A stretch of DNA of 64,000 nt from Xiphydria camelus (taxonomy: Eukaryota > Arthropoda > Insecta > Hymenoptera > Xiphydriidae). Below the pieces are notes generated by a model. That model did not search any database and was not told the DNA's origin. It was given only the letters and a program-made list of their open reading frames with translations. Below are positions 35,207 through 47,629 of this stretch, one piece after another. Made by a program: the position numbers and the translations under genes. The stretch is from assembly GCA_963678675.1 (NCBI GenBank), contig OY783196.1, forward strand, positions 23,848,827 through 23,912,826. The letters are read 5' to 3'. How positions within the stretch are numbered: position 1 is the first letter of the stretch; each line of letters opens with the position of its first letter.

Positions 35207-36468
35207 CGTACGTGCCGGACCCAGTTTTCGACCAGCTAAGGTTTTTACGACATTCTTTTTACTATATAAGTAAATAATAAATTAATAAATAAAAAACTTT
35301 ATTTTTTAATTGATAAATTGATTATTAATGTTGAACTTGGCACTAACAAATATACGAAAGTCTCGCAAATTAAATAATTAATTACGTGTTTATGAAGCAG
35401 GGAGCAGTTTTTAATCACCCAATCATGCATAGGAGTAGTTTTCGATTATGCATGAACCCAGTTTTCGAACAAGGATTCTAATACATACAAAATGAAACAG
35501 AATTATTAAAATAGATATTTTGTAACCTAGTTATTAAAGTTATCAATTGACATTAATATTCGAATAATAATGTATTATACAGGGTGGACCAGGTTAAACG
35601 TCATTTTTTTTGATATGTGATAGAACAACAACAAAAAAGTAGACTTTCATAAGAAAATTTCTTTCAAAAATGTTTCCTAACGAAGATACAGGGTGTCAAA
35701 GTTTCGAAAAAAAATGGTTTTCTCATCATAACTTCTAAACTACTTGATCGATTTCCATAAAATTTCGCACACAGGCTAATGTAGAACAGCTCTAAGCAAT
35801 AATTAAATAATTTTTTTAAATTCTCCAGTGGCGTAGATACTAGGGGCCAAAATTCTCATTTTTTTCTAGCCTAGCATTCTTCCTTAGCTGCTTTTCTTCT
35901 TCTGCTTTCCGTTTTTTTTCTTCAGGAACTTATTAGTGATACGCTATCCACTAAAATAATTCTATTATTCTGAATACTAGAAAGTATTTTTAACCTGAAA
36001 TATTTATGGTTAGAAACGTGATCGAAAACTATGGCGAAATATGAAAACTAGGAGCATAGATCATTACATTATTTTACTAAAAATAAGAAAGTAGGTTGCG
36101 TTTTATAAATTACTACTAATTGAACTATTACACAATGAAAATACGTAATAATTACTTCATGAGCTCTAAAATATGAAGGAGACGGAGCTGTTTTTAGTAG
36201 CGTCACTTCTAACAAATTGCAGTAAGACTATGACAGGCGTGCCATCTAGTCGAACACGTTACTACTGCAGCATTTATTTGTATTGAAATAAGTATTTCTC
36301 TAAAAATTTCTGAATATGGACAACAGATTTCGGAATAGTTGTTTAATTTAACTTTTTCTACTTTGTGTGAAATATTTTTACTATAAAAAAATTTAATACA
36401 AGGGTTCACATAGAAAAGTGATCGAAAGCTGGGTCCTAATCGACAACTGGGTTAGCAACGGTACGTAC
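35207..36468. mobile_element. Candidate 1.26-kb element with repeated ACCCAGTTTTCGA ends
   Basis: CGTACGTGCCGGACCCAG at the left is echoed on the reverse strand at the right (AAGTACGTACCGTTGC...). The motif ACCCAG(T/C)TTTCGA or a one-base variant occurs four times: two near the left (about 35219 and 35454, +) and two near the right (about 36422 and 36440, -). Inverted subterminal repeats of this kind are common in hAT- and P-like elements, but no transposase is visible and no duplication was confirmed. Confidence 0.45.
35579..35720 (+). mobile_element. Single CAGGGTG-type transposon end
   Basis: TA followed by CAGGGTGGACCAGGTTAAAC resembles the ends of the TA-flanked CAGGGTG elements. A second ATACAGGGTGTCAAAG follows 115 bases downstream in the same orientation. 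No mirrored right end was found. It lies inside the larger candidate 35207-36468. Confidence 0.35.
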
Positions 36469-39236
36469 TTCGCATAAATTCTTGTTCCCTTTAAACGTTC
36501 GCCGCGTCGTCGCGTATAGCGACGTCACTGTGTGAAAATTTTGCGACATTTATCGGCGGCTTTCTCCGGAATGGCAGCGAATCGCTCCGGCGACCGCGAT
36601 GCGAAAGATATTTCGGCCCATATTTTATATTCTTTGCTCTTTGGCGATAATGATCGAGCATGCTCGCAAAGTGGGACGCGTTCGGGAAATAAAGGAAAAC
36701 GACGGCAGGTGGTTGCGCGACGAGGGGGTGTTGTCACACGTGTATACCTATGTCGCGCGTATGCTTTACATATGAGAAAGGTAGCGACGCAAAAATTTCA
36801 TAGCCGTCGACGCTATACTTTACGTCGTCCGCGAGAATGTTGCGGGCGCAAGGACTCAAAAGGAATATTGGCACTAAATGCATCCGCGTCCCCGCGAGCG
36901 AGCTTCTATTGAAACATTGCAGCGTCGAGCGTAGTCGAGTGGATACCGCATCCACCCGGGTGCCGATATTACGCTCTTATCATTCTCGCTTCGGCCAATT
37001 TTATGTCGCGATACTACGCTTTATATATCGCGCTTCTCAATGGTCCCGGTCAGCCGTGGAGAACGGAGCAATACGTAGGGGTGACCTGGGTAGGTTGCAA
37101 CACATTTTATGTCTAATTTTTTTCTATTATTCTTAAAATGGGAATTAATTCTCGAGAGTTGTGTGATATAGTTTAATATATCGGGAATAAAACTGTTGGA
37201 TAAAATTAAAGCTATTTAACAAATTGACGGAGTTGTAATGGAAAACAGTAATCCATGCGCGTGTTGCAATTTGCCCCACGTTTGGGCACTTTGAACCACT
37301 TAACTTTTTGGAAAACTTTTCAATATTTATTAAGTTATCATCGTATAACTGGTTAACAAAACTCGTCTAAATACCTTGAAACACAGTTAATACAAGAAAA
37401 ATAGGGCCGTTTTATTGGTTCATGACGAATGTGCCCACCTTAAAGACACTTCCTTTTATAAAACTAATGGGATTGTGCCGATATCGGAATGCTTTTTAAT
37501 GATAATGGTCCAACCCATATGAGAATCTTCAACTGACCTATATCAATGCTGGACTATTATTGACTGCCATACGACTTGCAATGGCGCAATAATGGCATCC
37601 ATGATGACTGGTTCAGTAACGGACAAGTGCTGGAATAATAGTCTCGGACTAATATTGGGTGTCGATAAACGGCCAATCATAACAAACTATGTATATTGCT
37701 CCAATCATGGTAAATATTAGGTACAGCATTCAGTCAGCAATAGTACGAAGATCTGCCATTCATATATGATATGAATTTGCTCGAGCTATAGCCCGATAAT
37801 AAATTCGTAATATTGAATTAGCTCAAAATATCGGTTTTTAATAAAATATTTGAAGGGCAAAACAAAATATCTTCAAAACATTTAACATGTGATATCTAAA
37901 TTGGGCATTTAAAAATGATCCTTTAATGGTGGAAGGTCGGCAACCGTTCATTCCTTTGACCAAAGTTATATCCTGATCAACTATTGGTTAACAATTATAG
38001 GCTCAAGTACGACCGATTATCGATTCCCATTATTTTATAAAAAATAACTGGCGACTGGAAATTCACCAGAGATGATTCGATGCTAGGCGGCCAGTTCTTG
38101 GCCCTGGTAACTACAGATTGGCCAAGTATTGGCCCTATTGTAATGAATGGCTTTCTTATATGAGAAATCACGACTCTACTGAACCGTTAATTTACCTTCC
38201 CTGGAGGGTTTCTTGTCACAAAACATTGATGTGTCGCAACTTACCCGTGTTTCAACCCGCTCCGTTCTCCCTTACGAAGCATTACGCGTGAACTCTGCAC
38301 CCTCGAATTGAAATTATACCGGAAGTAGGCTTTAGGAAGTGTATTGTTTACATAATTTTAAAAGACAGGGATTATAATTATTTTATTTTATCACTTGTCA
38401 TTCCTCATGTCGTATCTCTTCGGCAGATTTTGGCTAATTCTCGAATAAAGCCGCTTCTTTAAGCGTTACGCACGATTTAAAAAAACGGAACAGATTTATC
38501 GCAAAAGCGATAACAGACGCAGACGCATGGCAACGCGGAGAGCGAACTGCTTCGTTCCACCTATTAATTAATTATTAAATGATTACAGCGCTCGCCGTTC
38601 CGTTGTTTATTGCCGTAATTTGCCACGGCAATGAACCGGAAATTCAATGTAAATTAAAATGGAGTGCGGAGCCCACGCTAAGCCTCTCGAGCTCTTCCTT
38701 ATGCTGTATTATTTGCGAGACCCCCTTTTCTCCATACCTTCACGCCCTTCTCTTCGCCCTTATACACCCACCATACTATCCCTCCTATCCGGCATATCTA
38801 ATAACCCGCCTTATTAAATGGATTTTCATCGCGCGATATTTATAGGCGCGGCAATGCCTGCGATTTTTAATCAGAAACGTTACTTCCGCTAAACTCGGCC
38901 GGTAGGCAGGTATTAGGTCGTCTCGCAGGATCGTTCCATCCGCAATGCCGTGCGGATAACTTGCTTTAAAAATTTAATAAGCTTTTAAAAAAAGTCTCGA
39001 TTTTCTCTCCAGTGGGCGGACAGCTCGTTGTCGACTCTCTGAGTTAGCTACCTCACGTTGTTTGTCTTTCGACTGTTTCCTTCGTTCGTTTATTTACAGC
39101 CCCGAGTTCTCCGCGAAGTTCTCGCAATTATTTCGTGCTCCGTACTTCTCCCCAGCTACGTGTGGTAGCTTTCCCTTCTACCTCCTCGCGTCACGCCACC
39201 CTCGGAAATGCACGGCGGTGCACAGAGTCGCGAGAA
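36469..39236. other. Unassigned sequence
   Basis: 36480-37080 is CpG-rich with overlapping frames and no domain. 37081-38200 is AT-rich with recurrent TTGGCC and TTGCAACA motifs that hint at an unrecognised old repeat (weak inverted pair TTGCAACACA near 37096 and TGTTGCAATTTGCCCC near 37262). 38400-39230 has no supported exon. Confidence 0.35.
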
Positions 39237-39483
39237 TCGTCGAATACTCAGATAAGACCGAGTCATCCGAAAGTTAGCGGAAAGACATCCGCAAAGTGTC
39301 ACGGATGTCTTTAAGTAAGTTGTCTTTTAGACACCTCCGGCGTTCCCTTGTCCCGAAGAAGATGTCTTTTCGGTGGCTACAAAAAGTCACCTTTACGGAT
39401 GTACGAAAAGTTGTCTTTAAGTTGTCCTTTCGTAGGTCTGCAGAGGCATCTCAAACAAAAGACGTCTTTTAGACGTGTTTCGA
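39237..39483 (+). repeat. Dispersed repeat, uninterrupted copy
   Basis: This is the intact counterpart of the split copy 6541-7545. It contains GGATGTCTTTAAGTAAG at the place where the other copy carries the 650-bp insertion, so only a single TTAA is present here. The 3' part (AAAAGACGTCTTTTAGACGT) has short self-complementary GACGTCTTTT motifs. Element 39494-39928 follows within ten bases. Confidence 0.65.
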
Positions 39484-39493
39484 ATACCTAAGT

Positions 39494-39928
39494 CCCGCGA
39501 AAAAAAATTTAGCTAAAGTATGGTGAAAATCTGAGAAAAGTTGAAACAAAAAAGTATGGCTAGGAATCGTTTCCCAGATTTTCAGCCAGACCATTTTTTC
39601 ATACCGGCTGAAAAGTAAATTTTACTTGATTTACCTGTACCTTTTTGATTCAATTCTGTTTTACGAGATTCTCATTATAACACTATAATGACTTGTTCGG
39701 TTTTAGAACATAGCTCATATTTAGTAATAATTTGAGGGCTTAATAAAATAATAAATTGAAATAATATCAACTGACAAGAACAGACATCGATTACAGCATA
39801 ATCTCGTACAAACAACTGCACTCTAATTGAAGACTGAAGGTCTAGGATACGATTCGTAGCCATACTTTTTTTGGTTCAACTTTTTCCAGACTTCCGCCAT
39901 AATTTAGACATACTTTTTTTACGCGGGG
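39494..39928. mobile_element. 435-bp inverted-repeat element, CCCGCG ends
   Basis: The left arm (39494-39590) and right arm (39835-39928) pair for about 95 bases: CCCGCG then A-rich, GAAAAGTTGAA, AAAAAAGTATGGCTA, GAATCGT. The centre is AT-rich and non-coding. The element is packed between the repeat 39237-39483 and the MITE 39936-40137, forming a cluster of three abutting units. Confidence 0.75.
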
Positions 39929-39935
39929 TGTATTA

Positions 39936-40137
39936 CCATCCCAGACAACACAAGCTAGAAACCTGTCTTTTAGTCATCCGTAGACAGTCTAATGTCTCAG
40001 TTTTTAATAACTTAAATTTCGAGTTATTCAACAGTCATCTTATGGATAACATGAAATTTAAGTTAACAAAAAGTGAGACATCAGACTGCCTACGGATGAC
40101 TTCAAGATGTCTTTTTGGATTGTGTTGTCTGGGATGG
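39936..40137. mobile_element. 202-bp MITE, CCATCCCAGACAACAC ends
   Basis: The arms start with a perfect CCATCCCAGACAACACAA and continue pairing through GTCATCCGTAGACAGTCT and TAACTTAAATTTC with few mismatches. The ends are related to those of 23279-23444 and 55299-55452 (CCCAGACAGCAC). No coding capacity; frames on both strands across it are palindrome artefacts. Confidence 0.8.
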
Positions 40138-41831
40138 GATGTCAAGACGAGTTTGCTGTTGTTTTGCGCGCAAAAAATACAAGGCTCGCGTGCAATGTAA
40201 GTAACGAGGTGAATCGATCCATTTCGCGTGAAAATCCAAAGCAGGTGACTGCCATCCGCGCGACTTATACGACTGTGCAGATTAAAGGTGGTGATAGCAG
40301 TTACGAGCGCCCCCGGTTTGCAGCGACGTCGTATCTCGCATTTCGCTTCCGACGAAACATTATGTATCAAGATCGCGAAAGAAATACAGCGTACAACTTT
40401 CGCCGTTCAACCACGCCATTAAATTTAATGCGATTACCAGTTAGGTGCGGAGAGTACACTATAGCGTGACTCTGTTGTGTCTGTATGTAGAATGTGTCGT
40501 ACACCATTTTTCAGTTCCTTTTCACCATTCAGGCTTTTATTACAGCACTTGCCATGATTGGAGGGAGCGAAAAATATAAGTGCGTTGTATGGAAATTAAT
40601 GCAATTCTGGCTTAATTGTCATTTTAATATCTCTCTACCAGAGTGGTGATAAATAATTTGATTCGGATAGATGGTAATCAAAATACCTACGCGGACTAAA
40701 TCTTATCTTCCGGGGAGCTGTAATTTCTCACATTTTTTCGATATGTGAATAAACCCTTTTCGAAGAATTGACTATTTCAAAGTCAATTCGTACTTAGTGT
40801 TCGAAGCCTAATTCATCAATTCATCTTGACTTACGTCGCGTCGGTTCAAAGATATATGGCAAAGAAAAGAAAGGCACTGTAGTGTTTCGATCAAAAAATC
40901 ATTCCCGAATCCAATTCGGTCAATCAAGCGAAAGAAAATGGAAGTGCTATTTTTATGTTAATCAATCGAACTCACTAGCGTTGTACCAATATTTGCAAGG
41001 GCCCGGTTGAACTTTGACAACCTAATCTTGCATGCGATATACGAGCATTTTCATGATACGTGGTCACGCATCAACGCGTGTACTTCGCTGATCAAGAGCG
41101 AAGAGAGAGAGAGAGAGAGAGAGAGTGCCTATTAAAATCTCTGTGCGTGCCAGCCGAGCGCACGACGCGACGGACTATATACGTTATGGTCTTGTTTGCA
41201 ATACGTGAAAGCTCGGTCGTTAAGCCGAACGTGCCTCGCGGTTCGGTGAGAGTAAAAAGTATGAGGAAATAACGCAATGCCTCGTGCGCGTGCGCGTGTG
41301 TGCCCTCTCTCGCCTCCTCGTACGACCCCCGAGGCTAACACGCTCTTGCACAATTTCAGCTTACAGTGCACAGATTAACGTGAGATAGGAGTGTAAATAT
41401 TTTACATTTTGATAATGCTCACGCGCGCGCTAGGGCGACCGGGCGAAAATCGCAACAAGAGATCCTCGCGCGAGGACCGTTCGCGGAGACCCGCGTACTT
41501 TATGGCGCGGCAATAAAGATAAGTTTTAAGGGTGTAAATTAATTTTCACGGTGTGTTGATTTTACCGTGGTCCGCATACCTATTATGTGCATGGAAAAAC
41601 GGCTGCTGAGGACTCGCGGCTTATCTAGTTGCTTTTTCGAAGATGAAAGAATCCTGGGAAGGGAAGCGAGAAAGAGTTTGGCTAGTCTTGTTCTGTTCTG
41701 TTCGTTTTTATGATTTTCGAGGCTGTAATGATTGCTATTGTGTACGTAATGTTTAAAGGAGTATACGGGTTGAACACTAATTGCAAGTCATAGTGCATAT
41801 TACGAGCACGGTGACTTTATTTTATCTGCTA
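40138..41831. other. Unassigned sequence with a short (GA)n
   Basis: (GA)n occupies 41102-41125. Frames at 40107-40469 and 41060-41371 lack domains. 41280-41520 is CpG-rich. No exon or repeat arm was recognised. Confidence 0.4.
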
Positions 41832-42069
41832 CACGGAGAGAAATAATTAGGTTAAAATGAAACAACTCTTATAGTTAAACGCGTTTAATTATTCTAACCG
41901 AAGCACTGATTAGCTGAATTAAATATTTAGTTATTTTAACCAAATGTTTAGTTATTCTAATCAAAAAGTGGTCAGTTTAACCAAATAAATCGAGGATTTA
42001 TATTTCACTAAATAGTTTGGTCATCGTCTTTAAGATTTTGGTTAAATTGACCAATTTGTTTTCAGAGTG
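41832..42069 (-). mobile_element. MITE built of TTAGTTATT sub-repeats, copy 1
   Basis: The minus strand aligns with 50582-50832 along its whole length (TCAATTTAACCAAAATC, GGTTAAACTGACCACTTT, AATAACTAAA, ATATTTAATTCA). Internally GGTTA..AATAACTAAA-like blocks of about 17-20 bases repeat several times. Ends: CACGGAGAGAAATAATTAGG and, reversed, CACTCTGAAAACAAATTGG. TA flanks the left end. Confidence 0.8.
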
Positions 42070-42159
42070 GAGTAATTTTGCATCTATATATAGGGCAGAG
42101 ACTGGACGGTAAACGATCCCCTGTGATTTTGTCTCGGATATAATAACTCAGTTTTTTAA

Positions 42160-42647
42160 GGCTGCAATCCACCAGCCCGCCATATTCAATATCTGTTTGG
42201 TTTTTGGGCCATAGATAAAATAGAAATGATGAGATCTATGATAAAAATAATATTATCTTGATGTCGCATAGGTGTAAAGTTTATATAAAAAACAGATCTT
42301 AGGGAGAAAGAACGTGTAACCATTAAAAAAAATATTCACTTTACGACCTGACTTCAATCTGTCAATCTCTGCATTCGGCCGCCATGGACCAGCATATAGA
42401 AAAACAATTTCTCCACAAGCGTAGGTTGATATCACTCATGGACACTTTGAGATAAATTTGTTTTCCATATTAGTTACGTCAACACTAATACTACCACTAG
42501 AATTTACATAACTGAAATTGATATCTGTTCCCGAGAATATTTACTAAATACATAGCATCGCTATATATCGTAAGCTCGACGCAGAATTCCCCAATTTCCA
42601 AACTTCTCTAATAGATAGGTAGCACTAGGTCTTGGTGGATTACAGTC
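42160..42647. mobile_element. 488-bp TTAA-flanked element, GGCTGCAATCCACCA ends
   Basis: TTAA lies at 42156-42159 and 42648-42651. The inverted ends GGCTGCAATCCACCA and GACTGTAATCCACCA match at 13 of 15 positions. The interior has no conserved frame. It is immediately followed by the MITE at 42707 and preceded by 41832-42069, so three elements stand almost back to back. Confidence 0.75.
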
Positions 42648-42706
42648 TTAACAGTGTTGTGAAAAAATGATAAAAATCAGTTTTTCTATTCATTTTCTAC
42701 ATTATA

Positions 42707-42912
42707 CACCAAAATAAAAACATTTTATTTGCAGTTAATAAAATATTTGTTTAATTATGGTGAAATAAAAATTTTCTTGGACAAGTAAATATTCGTTAAC
42801 TATACGATATTTATTTGGTACAACTGAATCCTTTGGGACAATCTAAATAAATATTCATTTCGCCCTATATGAAATTATATTTATTAACTATTAATAAATT
42901 GTTTCTTTAGTG
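42707..42912 (+). mobile_element. 206-bp TA-flanked MITE, CACC/CACT ends
   Basis: The left end CACCAAAATAAAAACATTTT and the reversed right end CACTAAAGAAACAATTTATT mirror each other. TA is on both sides (42705-42706, 42913-42914). The core GATATTTATTTGGTACAACT matches the minus strand of 18499-18750. Confidence 0.7.
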
Positions 42913-43015
42913 TATTTAGAAATGTTACTCGGAAACTTTAATTGTACCTTTGTTTTAATCGAACAAAGCATTTTAACAAAAATACATAGTATAACTAAAT
43001 AATGGAATTAATAAT

Positions 43016-43285
43016 GCGTGCACAATTGAAGAGTACGACTTCTAAAAGGTCTAAGTGCCATATTTGCAAAAATATATATTTTGCTTGAAAACGGTTGTAA
43101 GTGCAAACCCCAATGCACCTGAAAAGGGTCTATATGAGAAAGCATACGTAGAGGCTCAAAACTCAAAAATCTGCAAGACACGCTTCACTATATTTATTTG
43201 AAGCATCTGCCTGCTTTTGCCGATTTCCCCAACTTTAGCTTTTTGGCACTTAGACCCTTTAGAAGTTATTCTTTTCAATTGCAGA
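43016..43285. repeat. 270-bp inverted-repeat element, TGCAATTGAA ends
   Basis: The left arm (ACAATTGAAGAGTACGACTT then CTAAAAGGTCTAAGTGCCA) pairs with the right arm (TGGCACTTAGACCCTTTAG then AAGTTATTCTTTTCAATTG). Arms are about 48 bases and the spacer is AT-rich. Likely a small MITE; no clear target duplication. Confidence 0.65.
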
Positions 43286-44994
43286 TGTCTATCTTTTTTC
43301 TTGATTGGTAATAAATTCTTCCTATTTGAAATCTTAGAATTACATCATCTTGCCCCGGTCTCCGTTATATACATACATACGTACCTATATCATCCACCAA
43401 CGCGGGTTAGATGTTGGTAAATTGAAAAAAATTCAAAGGCTACCGACACCGTTCAGCTTATATTGCATTTACGTCAAACTGTCGTATTGAATTTATGGCA
43501 AACACAGTACGGATCTCGACTTTTTTTAGCCGCGTCAACAATTGTAAATATCAACAATGACGTATGGTAAAGCAAGCTAAAAATAAGACGAAGGCGAACG
43601 CAGGACATGTTTTTCATTTTACAGTTTTAAAAATATTTCACATATTGTTTCATACTATTCACCCGATGATATAGGTACATATTGTACATATCTATATATA
43701 TAGCTGTTACCAACAAATAAAAATTAAACTCCAAGCCACACATAAGCACGTCTCGTTATATCCAATTTCTTAAAACGTCTTCGCAAACGTGACCTTCGCG
43801 GAGATAAATAGATCGCGCTTCCGCGAGATCCTTTCGCGAGGATAGCGTCACCACCCCGCTAAGTTTATTCGAACGCGAGAGGCGCGCGAAAAGCTCGTCC
43901 GGCGAAACGCGCGGAGGAGCGAGGGCGAGATCTTCGTAAAGCCGGGACGCGGAACGATAGGATCGTTCTCTCAGTGGCCGAGGGCGCGGAGGGAAACCGA
44001 CACAGCGATGCCATCGCGTCTTCCGACCCGCTGGAAAATGATTCCGTCCGGGATTTATATCGAACTCGGGAAAGTGAACCGAGATAGAGGTAACTAATTC
44101 TTGGCCCGCTCTCGCATTACTCCGCGAAGCGGTATTAACCCAATTCGAAACGGTTATAGCGGGCAATACGTCTCATCTGTCAGCGCTAAAACATTTCCAC
44201 CGCGTGGACGCGCCGCTGGCTTATTTACCGCGGGAGATTATCCCGGGGGATTCCGTCGATTGGTGGTTAGAATCGCGAGCGGGCGTTGCCATGAGAAAGG
44301 CCTGTCTCTCGCTCTCCCTCTCTCTTCGTAACGACGAGAAAACGCGCCTCCAGTCACGCGTTATACGATGCAGATTCGTCCGATGGTTTTCGCGCATTAT
44401 CGCGCAGCCTTCCTCTCCGTGATTCCAGCCGCGCGGAGCATCGCTCGGATATAACAGTAATTGCCTTTAATTCCTACTATCGAGGTACACTGTTATTCGA
44501 TCACGAACGCAATCGAATAACGTACACGATCGGGGCGTAAAATTGCGTTTCGATGGTCTCTCCGCGCGATGCCGTCGGGTTACGAAAATAGGTACCATTT
44601 CGTGGAACGAACGAAATGTTACGACCGCAACCGCTGCGAGCAAATGAAAATCCGAGGTGGTGATAATACCATCAAGCAAATTTTCGGGTTGTCGATTGCA
44701 TCTGACGCGTGAAATAATATTTCATCGTTCCGAGGATATGTGCTTTTGTAATTTTATACGCTGTGATATTGATATAACGTACAAATGGATGGGCATTTAA
44801 GTTTGTTTATTCCAGATAGTCATTTACACGACTGGGAATTGAAATTTCGACCTCATCATTCATTAGGAAAAATCTGAACCCATTAGTACTCCCTGAAAAC
44901 TTTAGTAGCCGAGCAATTTCTTTTTTGAGACATTGGATTCAGCATTTTTATGATTTTAAAAATTTCTCCCGAAGGTTAGTTTTATTAATCAACG
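43286..44994. other. CpG-rich block, no exon recognised
   Basis: 43750-44700 is strongly CpG-rich. It includes a 136-codon frame on the minus strand (43756-44166) and overlapping + frames, none with a domain or splice signals. Possibly a CpG-rich regulatory or ancient coding region; nothing more can be said. Confidence 0.4.
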
Positions 44995-45300
44995 ATTTTA
45001 AATCCATTCTCATTTCCAGATAAAGAATGTTTGATGATGAAACATGGTTTTTCTGATAAAGGAGACCTTATAATTGTTAAATAAGGTCTTAGTTTTTTAA
45101 ATAATTTTTCCTTTAATAGAAACATAACACCACGAAAAGTCCCTAAAACTCCCCGAAATGGATAAATCATTTACTAGACTACAATAGTTTATCGAGAAAA
45201 CCGAAGACCACGTGTAACAATTTGATGGTCTCCTTTACAAGAAAAGCCATAGTTCGTAATGAAATGATTTTCATTGAAAAATAAGAATAAATCTAAATAC
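44995..45300. repeat. Inverted repeat with ~110-bp diverged arms
   Basis: GATGATGAAACATGGTTTTT and AAAGGAGACC on the left pair with GGTCTCCTTTACAAGAAAAG and CATAGTTCGTAATGA on the right, continuing outward through ATTTTAAATCC / AAATCTAAATAC. The central part pairs AAGGTCTTAG with GAAGACCACG weakly. A decayed MITE is likely. Confidence 0.6.
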
Positions 45301-45771
45301 TCGCTAACACCACCTGATCTTCATTATCCAGGTAGACTCTTCATGTAAGAGTGTACGTAAAATATGGCGATTCACTACTAGGATGGCATTCTCAATTACG
45401 ATGACTTATTTCACTGAACTCCGACGATGAGATACATTTGTACAGATGAATCCACCCCAATTGATTCTCCTACTCACAATATAATTACTCGCCTTCCACG
45501 CACGATGCGAGTTTAGTAGCAAGGGTGCGGCCATATAACAGAGAAATTGAATTAGCCGAAGTTACGAGCGTGGTCATCAAGAGACAATCTCCCTGCAAGC
45601 TCCTTCCTAATTATCGTGGGTAGTACACTGCTATGCTGGCGGACTCGGTGCTTACACCGTGCATAAAACTTGATAATATGTCGTCAAGGGTGTATAACTG
45701 CAGTGTATTTCTAGGACGTTACGAACGTTATATCAGTCCTTGCGCACTCGTGACAAATTAACAAAAGTCAT
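45301..45771. other. Unassigned sequence
   Basis: No supported feature in this stretch. Confidence 0.45.
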
Positions 45772-45775
45772 TTAA

Positions 45776-46510
45776 GGTAGTACTATCGCTCAACTCACCA
45801 CCGGGGCGATAGGGGCACCGGGGGGGTATAAGAAAATGTTCATTTCGGCAGGAAAAAGTTTCTAAAATTTGCGCATTTTGAAGCTTCGTTTGAATGTTTT
45901 TCGTAACTCTTTGCGGGACAAAAACATAAATAAATTTTGTAGCAAACATATTTCATATTTTCTTCATGCACCACAACCGTACAGATTCGTACAGCCCTGT
46001 CTGTCTGATACACGCACACTAGTATCGTAAGGTCCGCATCGAAAACGTGGCGACACCGCTTCATCACTATACTGACAAGTTTGTTGTGTTTGGTTATGTG
46101 TTGCTACCGTTGCTATTGAATACGTCACGTGCTGTTGCCACACTCTCCATTCAATTTTCCCCCTCATACGTGATTGATAGCGTCATTACACTTTATTTTT
46201 TTACTCAATAACTAAACGGTGGATCTTGCCTATTTTTTAATATATTTTTTTATGAATATAGAACTATGTGTGTGAATTTTTTTAACAAATCGGTGGATGT
46301 TTTAGCTTCAATATGTGAAAAATACTTCAAAGCATGCCCATTTACATGGGGTTAAATGGGAGAAATGCACATCTTTAAAATTTAATATCTTTATTTTCCG
46401 ACGGTAGATCTTTTTTTTTCAATAACAAAAATGTTTTATTTTGTCGAGATCTACGTCTGAAAAAAATTTCAGAATTTCCGTAGATGAATCGATATCGTGA
46501 TAGTACTACC
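45776..46510. mobile_element. 735-bp TTAA-flanked element, GGTAGTACTATC ends
   Basis: TTAA lies at 45772-45775 and 46511-46514. The ends GGTAGTACTATCGC and reversed GGTAGTACTATCAC match at 13 of 14. The GG start differs from the usual CC start of piggyBac ends and resembles the element at 6627-7276. Interior frames on the minus strand (63, 75 and 67 codons) overlap and have no transposase motif. Confidence 0.75.
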
Positions 46511-46592
46511 TTAAAAGCTGGAAAATATTTTGATATCGAATGAGGAATAAAAACGTTTGTTCAAGCTTTTTAGTAGCTCTTAAAATGACGTA

Positions 46593-46808
46593 GAGTAGAG
46601 TAGGGCTAAAAGTGCCGCGGGGTAAAAAGTACTATTCGACTAATCTTCAAAAATAAATGACTATTTAATAATTGCGTTACGTAGAAATAGTCTCCGTATG
46701 CAAAAAAACTGCTAGATAATGCTGATTGCGATTAAGTGAAACGGTTTATTTACGAAGATCTATCGAACGGCACTTTCTACCTCCGGCACTTTTAGCCCCA
46801 TTCTACCC
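46593..46808. mobile_element. 216-bp TA-flanked MITE, GGGCTAAAAGTGCCG subterminal
   Basis: The ends GAGTAGAGTAGGGCTAAAAG and reversed GGGTAGAATGGGGCTAAAAG then TGCCG pair over 25 bases with about 3 mismatches. TA flanks both sides (46591-46592, 46809-46810). Inside, the motif GTGCCG or CGGCAC recurs. Size and terminal GGGTA resemble 8016-8231. Confidence 0.8.
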
Positions 46809-46810
46809 TA

Positions 46811-47625
46811 TATTTGATTGCATTTTTATATCAGACGCTATTATTAAAATCTGTAAAAGGTCCTTTACAGTGACTATACTTAATCGCGGGTTGTAGATTG
46901 TTACGGTTAGTTAACATTTTGTTCGAATGGTTCTTCTCTATTACCAAAGTAACGGAGCGAGCTCCGTGTCAACCTTCTATACCAGAGTTGGTTACTCTAC
47001 CGCTCTCGGCGTAACAGACGGGGCGAGGAGATCGCGAGCGTGTCGAGTGGACGGTACAAGCTAGTCGCGTCGTTGCTAGTGGCTGAGAACAAATGTATGT
47101 ATACGTTACGTTACTGCCGCCCAGCGTGCCGGCGCACCTCCGGCAAAGTGACTACGTGTCCCGAGTACCAATTCAATTAAAATCTATCTCTCCGACGTAA
47201 CACAAAACTTAACAATTTCCTCTGCCCTTCCAAAAGCTCGCGATCGTTAGTTCTCGAAATACGTAGGTACCTGTACGTGAACCGAGAAATTATCGAACGG
47301 GCTTCGCCCTGAAGAAATGTTAGAATTGATATAAAATTTGTAGATACATATGCCAGGCGCAGTTTATCTTATTATTACGTACTAAAAATTCGAAATGAAT
47401 TCGTGTTGCGAGAAATTTAACAATTTCATCTGCTTTTTAAAGTTTCAAAACGTGATTATCGTACTACATAGATTGAGATTTAAAGTAATAAGTCTCTCTC
47501 ATTATGGAAAGATATTAAAATTCAAATATATATATATATACAGCTTGTAGATATAGCGATGTTACATACGTTACCTATTACACTCACATAGATTTTGTAG
47601 ATTGTACGGCAATGCTAGTAGTTTA
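46811..47625. other. Unassigned sequence
   Basis: 46950-47170 is CpG-rich. No exon is supported. A short (AT)n run lies at about 47527-47540. Confidence 0.45.
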
Positions 47626-47629
47626 TTAA

